NCBI RefSeq assembly: GCF_017744695.1
Contig: NZ_JAGIAS010000006.1
Coordinates: forward strand, 310,001 to 374,000
Source: Dyadobacter sp.
GTDB taxonomy: Bacteria > Bacteroidota > Bacteroidia > Cytophagales > Spirosomataceae
Direction: 5' to 3'
Length of the DNA: 64,000 bases
The notes under the pieces: model-generated
Database searches by the model: none
Seen by the model: only the letters and a program-made list of their open reading frames with translations
Told to the model about the DNA's origin: nothing
Position numbers and translations under genes: made by a program
Shown here: in pieces, positions 59,571-64,000 of the stretch
Layout of the letters: the number at the start of each line of letters is the position of its first letter
How positions within the stretch are numbered: the first letter of the stretch is position 1

Positions 59571-60461
59571 ATGATTTTTGCACAAATTTCCAAAATAGTA
59601 GACCCTATTGCCGTCAAGGTCGACCGCTGGACGGTCGAAGCTTACCGTTTGTTGCCTAACTTGCTTATCGCCATTATCATCCTGATCGTTTTCAGGATTT
59701 TGTCGAGGCTGGGAGGGAAATTTATTGAGCGGATATTGGGGCATGCATCGCAGAATGTGGCGCTGGTGGGGTTGATTTCGACGATTACGCGCATTACGAT
59801 TATCACTACCGGCTTCTTTTTTGCACTAGGCGTTCTGGGATTGGATAAGACGGTGACCTCCTTACTCGCCGGTGCCGGTGTGCTGGCATTGGCGCTCGGT
59901 TTTGCATTCCAGGATCTCACGACCAACTTCATTTCAGGGGCATTTATCGCGATCCAGCGGCCTATTCAGGTGGGAGACGTCATCGAAACAAATGGCTATA
60001 CCGGTAAGGTGCTGTCGATCGGGTTGCGGTCGGTGAAGCTCGATAACTTCGAGGGGCAGCAGGTGGAATTGCCGAGCAAGGACATTTTTCAGAAACCCAT
60101 CGTGAATTTCACGCATTCGGGGGAAAGACGCGTAAAAATGGAGGGCAGCATTGGCTATAAAGACGATCTCGCAATAGTGGAAAGCCTTGCATTAAGCGTA
60201 ATTAAAAAGCTCGACTTTATCGATCCTTTGAAAGTGATCGAATTCAACTTCACACGCTTCACGGAAAAGAGCATCGATTTTGAAATACTGTTCTGGATCC
60301 GTCAGGATAAGATTGGACCCGGGCCTGCGAAAAGTGCGGCAATGAAGGTTGTAAAGCGGGTTTTTGATGAAAACAATATTTCCTTTCCGACGCCCGCAAG
60401 GCCGGTTGATCAGGTACCTCCATCAACGGGAAAGCCCGACGACAAGCAGGCAGAAGCATAG
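59571..60461 (+). CDS. MscS-family mechanosensitive channel
   Basis: 296 residues. Three membrane helices precede the pore helix (LAGAGVLALALGFAFQDLTTNFISGAFIAIQRPIQVGDVIE), then the beta domain (GKVLSIGLRSVKLDNFEGQQVELPSKDIFQKPIVNFT) and C-terminal domain. Small-conductance channels of this kind open when membrane tension rises on hypo-osmotic shock. The C-terminal 20 residues are polar and Pro-rich. Inner membrane. Confidence 0.93.
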   Translation: MIFAQISKIVDPIAVKVDRWTVEAYRLLPNLLIAIIILIVFRILSRLGGKFIERILGHASQNVALVGLISTITRITIITTGFFFALGVLGLDKTVTSLLAGAGVLALALGFAFQDLTTNFISGAFIAIQRPIQVGDVIETNGYTGKVLSIGLRSVKLDNFEGQQVELPSKDIFQKPIVNFTHSGERRVKMEGSIGYKDDLAIVESLALSVIKKLDFIDPLKVIEFNFTRFTEKSIDFEILFWIRQDKIGPGPAKSAAMKVVKRVFDENNISFPTPARPVDQVPPSTGKPDDKQAEA

Positions 60462-60473
60462 AGCGAGTACAAA

Positions 60474-60510
60474 AAAAGACCGGCCAGTTACGCGAACCAG
60501 CCGGTCTTTT
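60474..60510. terminator. Bidirectional terminator between mscS and ahcY
   Basis: AAAAGACCGGC (60474-60484) pairs perfectly with GCCGGTCTTTT (60500-60510) between convergent genes, with A- and T-rich ends. Confidence 0.88.
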
Positions 60511-60527
60511 AAATATCAATCCTATTA

Positions 60528-61844
60528 TTAATAACGGTAAGTCTCCGCTTTGAAAGGACCTTCCACAGTTACACCGATGTAAGCAGCCTGCTCTTCGGTC
60601 AGTTTGTCGAGGTTCGCGCCTACGTGTGCGAGGTGCAACGCAGCTACTTTCTCGTCCAGTGCTTTTGGAAGAACGTATACTTTCTTCTCGTAAGCAGCAG
60701 TGTTGGTCCAAAGCTCGATCTGCGCCAGCGTCTGGTTCGAGAATGAGCATGACATTACGAATGACGGGTGGCCCATTGCGCAGCCCAGGTTCACCAGACG
60801 GCCTTCTGCCAACACGATGATGTCCTTGCCTTCCACATTGTAGATATCCACTTGTGGTTTGATCTGCGATTTAGTGTTTCCGTAAGATTTGTTCAACCAA
60901 GCCATATCGATTTCGTTGTCGAAGTGGCCGATGTTACAAACTACCGCTTTGTCACGCATTTTGAGGAAGTGACGGTCGGTGATGATTTTGTAGTTACCGG
61001 TAGCAGTAACGAAGATATTAGCGCGGTCGGCAGCCTCGTCCATTGTTACCACTTCGAAACCGTCCATAGCAGCCTGCAATGCGCAGATCGGGTCGATTTC
61101 AGTAACGAGTACGCGGCAGCCTGCACCACGAAGTGATTCGGCAGAACCTTTACCTACGTCGCCGTAACCTGCTACCACTGCTACTTTACCAGCGAGCATG
61201 AGGTCGGTTGCGCGGCGGATAGAGTCAACCAATGACTCGCGGCAGCCGTATTTGTTATCGAATTTAGACTTTGTAACTGAGTCGTTTACGTTGATAGACG
61301 GCAGGTGGAGCGTTCCGTTTTTGTAGCGCTCGTACAAACGGTGAACACCGGTTGTAGTTTCTTCCGAAAGACCTTTGATTCCGTCGATCAGCTCAGGATA
61401 TTCGTCGAATACCATGTTGGTAAGGTCACCACCGTCGTCGAGGATCATGTTGAGGGGCTTACGCTCTTCGCCGAAGAACAAAGTCTGCTCGATGCACCAG
61501 TTAAATTCCTCTTCGTTCATTCCTTTCCATGCGTAAACAGGGATTCCCGCTGCTGCGATGGCTGCTGCTGCGTGGTCTTGCGTAGAGAAGATGTTACAGG
61601 ATGACCAGGTAACTTCCGCGCCCAATGCTGTAAGGGTTTCGATCAGAACGGCTGTCTGGATCGTCATGTGCAAGCAACCTGCGATACGCGCACCTGCCAA
61701 AGGCTGTGACGGACCGTATTCGGCACGGATCGCCATCAAACCTGGCATTTCAGCTTCTGCCAATGTGATTTCTTTACGGCCCCATTCGGCCAGCGAGATG
61801 TCTTTTACCTTGTACGGAATGTACGTTTCGGTTGACGTTGCCAT
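60528..61844 (-). CDS. ahcY: Adenosylhomocysteinase
   Basis: 438 residues, normal length. AhcY hydrolyses S-adenosylhomocysteine to adenosine and homocysteine, removing product inhibition of methyltransferases. Signatures: GARIAGCLHMTIQTAVLIETL, SSCNIFSTQDHAAAAIA, the NAD-binding GYGDVGKG (226-233), and a C-terminus ending FKAETYRY. Cytoplasmic. Transcribed from a -7 box TAGTTTTG at 61880-61887. Confidence 0.97.
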   Translation of the reverse strand: MATSTETYIPYKVKDISLAEWGRKEITLAEAEMPGLMAIRAEYGPSQPLAGARIAGCLHMTIQTAVLIETLTALGAEVTWSSCNIFSTQDHAAAAIAAAGIPVYAWKGMNEEEFNWCIEQTLFFGEERKPLNMILDDGGDLTNMVFDEYPELIDGIKGLSEETTTGVHRLYERYKNGTLHLPSINVNDSVTKSKFDNKYGCRESLVDSIRRATDLMLAGKVAVVAGYGDVGKGSAESLRGAGCRVLVTEIDPICALQAAMDGFEVVTMDEAADRANIFVTATGNYKIITDRHFLKMRDKAVVCNIGHFDNEIDMAWLNKSYGNTKSQIKPQVDIYNVEGKDIIVLAEGRLVNLGCAMGHPSFVMSCSFSNQTLAQIELWTNTAAYEKKVYVLPKALDEKVAALHLAHVGANLDKLTEEQAAYIGVTVEGPFKAETYRY

Positions 61845-61879
61845 TATTTTACAGTTTAGTTAATATCTTGATTTTACCA

Positions 61880-61887
61880 CAAAACTA
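61880..61887 (-). promoter_or_regulatory. -7 element of ahcY
   Basis: TAGTTTTG on the minus strand matches TAnnTTTG, 35 bp before the start at 61844. Confidence 0.5.
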
Positions 61888-62068
61888 AGTAGAAAAACCA
61901 CCGGAGGGAATAAATGCAGATACAAATTCTGATTTGAGGGCTTAATTTGGATATTTTATCTTTCAAAGGCTGGATATGGCCGCATTATGAAGTGACGGCC
62001 CTGTGATTCACCGGTTAACGAAGATATTTTGTCTGTACTCCAAATGATTACCCGCTCAACTGCTGTTC

Positions 62069-62098
62069 GTCGACAATAGTATGACGTCGGTCGACAAT
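62069..62098 (+). promoter_or_regulatory. Direct repeats, candidate LytTR binding site
   Basis: GTCGACAAT occurs at 62069-62077 and 62090-62098 with 12 bp between, so start to start is 21 bp, two helical turns. That is the geometry of sites bound by LytTR regulators such as AgrA. It lies about 50 bp before the LytS-type kinase gene, so autoregulation is likely. The rest of the 301-bp gap has only the ahcY promoter region. Confidence 0.6.
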
Positions 62099-62132
62099 GC
62101 TTTTCTAACCCTGTATTGGCCTCCGAAATCGT

Positions 62133-62140
62133 TATCTTTG
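62133..62140 (+). promoter_or_regulatory. -7 element of the LytS-type kinase gene
   Basis: TATCTTTG matches TAnnTTTG and ends 5 nt before the ATG at 62146, so the transcript is probably leaderless, as proposed for higBA at 15624. Confidence 0.55.
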
Positions 62141-62145
62141 TTCCT

Positions 62146-63243
62146 ATGCGCCCTGTTTTCCCGGTCCTGAATAAGAGTAAACATCAAAGAGTTTTCCTGC
62201 ATATCCTGTTCTGGCTCGTCGTGCTGACGATCCTGACGATCATTTATGGTGCAGGGATGCCCGACTATTGGCTTACAATCGGCATTGTGGGCTTGTTCAT
62301 GCCTATTCACATCGGTTACTTTTACCTGATCGCCTACGTGATCATCCCGCGGTATTTCGACCGTAAGAAATATGTGCAGTTCGTCCTGCTTTTTCTGTTG
62401 GTCGTGATCGGCTCCACGCTGGCATTCAGGCTCATGGAGATACTTGTTGCGGACCCGATCATTTACAATGCGGTAAAAAAGAACGACCCGACGTTCGTAT
62501 GGCGCAAACTCGAAGGAACATTCCGGGAACAGCTTGCGAAACCGACTTACCTGATCAGCGCATTTGAGCAGACCAATATTTTCGTCTGGATCGCATTGTC
62601 GGTGAAGTTTTTCAAAATGTGGTTCGATAGGCGACAGGCGGCGATGGAGGCCGAGCTGAATTTTCTCAAAGGCCAGTTGCACCCGCATTTTTTGTTCAAT
62701 ACATTGAATAACCTGTACGCGCTGACCCTCAAACAATCGCCCCAATCGCCAGGCGTCGTAATGGGGCTGGCGGAGATATTGCGATATATGCTTTACGAGG
62801 CCAATACGGAAGTTGTGCAGCTGGAAAGGGACATTAGCATTCTCAAAAGCTATATTGAACTGGAAAAGATCCGGTATGAAGAGCGGCTGGATATTCATTT
62901 CAGTATCAATGGCCTGTCGCCCGAGCAGAAGATAGCACCGCTGCTGATACTGCCGCTGGTGGAGAATGCATTCAAGCACGGGGCCAGCGAGCAGATCGGG
63001 CAGGCGTGGATCAACATGGATTTGCGGGTAAAGAACAATGCATTGAAATTTAAGATTTCGAACAGCAAGCCTGAAACCGCCATGCCCGACGACCGCCCGC
63101 ATCACGTGAGCATAGGCCTGGCGAATGTGCGCAAGCGCCTTGAAATCCTCTATCCTTCGGCCCATAATCTCAAAATCATGGACGAAGAGGATGTGTTTGC
63201 TGTGATCCTGGAAATTGACCTTGACAAACGACTGGAAATCTGA
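62146..63243 (+). CDS. LytS/YehU-type sensor histidine kinase
   Basis: 365 residues from ATG 62146. Four membrane helices (about 15-33, 41-68, 78-98, 138-156) are followed by a cytoplasmic His_kinase domain with the LKGQLHPHFLFNTLNNLYAL box (phosphorylated His at about 181). The HATPase domain has LLILPLVENAFKHG and GIGLANVRKRLEILYP-like (HHVSIGLANVRKRL) segments. It senses a membrane or envelope signal and phosphorylates the LytTR regulator 4 bp downstream. Confidence 0.93.
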   Translation: MRPVFPVLNKSKHQRVFLHILFWLVVLTILTIIYGAGMPDYWLTIGIVGLFMPIHIGYFYLIAYVIIPRYFDRKKYVQFVLLFLLVVIGSTLAFRLMEILVADPIIYNAVKKNDPTFVWRKLEGTFREQLAKPTYLISAFEQTNIFVWIALSVKFFKMWFDRRQAAMEAELNFLKGQLHPHFLFNTLNNLYALTLKQSPQSPGVVMGLAEILRYMLYEANTEVVQLERDISILKSYIELEKIRYEERLDIHFSINGLSPEQKIAPLLILPLVENAFKHGASEQIGQAWINMDLRVKNNALKFKISNSKPETAMPDDRPHHVSIGLANVRKRLEILYPSAHNLKIMDEEDVFAVILEIDLDKRLEI

Positions 63244-63247
63244 TATT

Positions 63248-63970
63248 ATGAAGTTGAAAGCCATTCTGGTGGACGATGAACCCCACGCGATCGAGGTACT
63301 GGACAACTACCTCGCCAATTTTACCGAGATAGAGGTGGCGGCGCGCTGCCAGGATGCGATTCAGGCATTTCAGGTGTTGCAGCAACAGAAGATCGATCTG
63401 ATGTTTCTGGATGTAAAAATGCCTGGGCTGAAAGGTACCGATCTGCTCCGGAGTCTCAAAAACCCTCCCAAAGTCGTTTTTACTACCGCCTACCAGGACT
63501 ACGCCGTGGAAGGTTTCGATCTCAATGCAGTCGACTATTTGTTAAAACCCATTCCATTCGAACGTTTCCTGCGGGCGATGGACAAGGTTTTTACGGGTTT
63601 AAACATTACCAACCAATCCGTTTCGGTGGCGCAAAAGGCTGCGCCGGTCAGCCAGGATGTGTTTTTGTATTTAAAAGTCGACCGTAAAATGGTGAAGGTG
63701 AACGTCAATGACATTTACTGGATCGAAAGCCTGCGTGACTATATTAAGGTAGTATTGAAAGACAAAGCCCTTATTTCAAAACAGAAAATCAGCCTTTTGG
63801 AAGAACTCCTGCCCGAAGACGGCTTCATACGCATTCACCGGTCATTCATCGTGTCGGTGGATAAGGTCGAAAGCTACCATTCCCACAAGCTCGAAATCGC
63901 CGGAAAGGAACTGCCCATTGGCCGGAACTTCCGTAACGACTGCCAGCGCCGCTTCAAACTCACCTTCTAA
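63248..63970 (+). CDS. LytTR-type response regulator
   Basis: 240 residues from ATG 63248. The receiver domain has the acidic pair in AILVDDEPHA and the phospho-acceptor D55 in LMFLDVKMPGLKG, then TTAYQDYAVEGFDLNAVDYLLKPI with the Lys. The C-terminal LytTR DNA-binding domain is VNDIYWIESLRDYIKVVL, FIRIHRSFIVSVDKVESY and LPIGRNFRNDCQRRF. Operon partner of the LytS-type kinase; probable target is the pair of direct repeats at 62069. The window ends 30 bp later with TTTGTCGACAAA, a related half-site. Confidence 0.95.
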   Translation: MKLKAILVDDEPHAIEVLDNYLANFTEIEVAARCQDAIQAFQVLQQQKIDLMFLDVKMPGLKGTDLLRSLKNPPKVVFTTAYQDYAVEGFDLNAVDYLLKPIPFERFLRAMDKVFTGLNITNQSVSVAQKAAPVSQDVFLYLKVDRKMVKVNVNDIYWIESLRDYIKVVLKDKALISKQKISLLEELLPEDGFIRIHRSFIVSVDKVESYHSHKLEIAGKELPIGRNFRNDCQRRFKLTF

Positions 63971-64000
63971 ACGGCGCCGCAAAAGGCGTTTGTCGACAAA

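Noticed and set aside
62056..63306. 416-codon open frame on the minus strand
   Set aside because: Antisense to the LytS-type kinase, Gln/Asp/His-rich composition typical of a shadow frame.

Overview
The window is chromosomal DNA of a gliding-lineage Bacteroidota, most likely the Cytophagales/Spirosomaceae and Dyadobacter-like. The signs are a SprA fragment next to gcvH, GldF, a SusC/SusD pair with sulfatases, a glycosidase with a type IX secretion (T9SS) sorting domain, many Tat- and lipoprotein-type catabolic enzymes, and promoters of the Bacteroidota type (TTG, about 20 bp, TAnnTTTG). The species is inference. No tRNA, rRNA or CRISPR array was seen.

Layout. 1-8.1 kb is core: SprA C-terminus, gcvH, a dihydroorotase homologue lacking the metal-binding HxH pair, two DUF4199 membrane proteins, gldF, and an ECF sigma/anti-sigma pair. 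8.2-9.9 kb is a FAD-dependent oxidoreductase. 9.9-15.7 kb is an accessory island: a C5-cytosine methyltransferase with an N-terminal HTH, a Vsr nuclease and a PmeII-like restriction enzyme, then an HTH regulator, small proteins, a Uma2 nuclease, a HigBA toxin-antitoxin pair and decayed gene remnants.

15.7-28.9 kb is one long minus-strand catabolic block. It holds a lipoprotein Gfo/Idh/MocA enzyme, NagB, NagA and a FucP-like transporter. A LacI-controlled operon follows with two Tat-type Gfo/Idh/MocA enzymes, a Tat-type DegT/DnrJ aminotransferase, a ceramidase-like protein and a propeller-like protein. I read it as amino-sugar or aminocyclitol catabolism, part of it probably periplasmic.

29-39.5 kb carries a sterol-desaturase-family protein and a sulfated-glycan utilisation locus (susC, susD, two sulfatases) interrupted by a second HigBA pair. 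39.5-45.5 kb has a NarL-type two-component system, a divergent lipoprotein gene behind a 45-bp palindrome, and a small membrane protein with a second desaturase-family enzyme. 45.6-64 kb mixes a DUF1016 nuclease, a GlxA-type regulator, a 1391-residue T9SS glycosidase with four CBM6 modules, DUF898 plus an M48 protease, three tandem paralogous lipoproteins, MscS, AhcY and a LytS/LytTR two-component system.

The most interesting signal is a pair of roughly 95-nt elements (37788-37880 and 44094-44188) in the long leaders of the second sulfatase and of the second desaturase operon. Their helices pair with different sequences, but both present the same 13-nt loop. Both sit behind near-identical promoters, and the susC leader has the same promoter. 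This looks like an undescribed cis-regulatory RNA.
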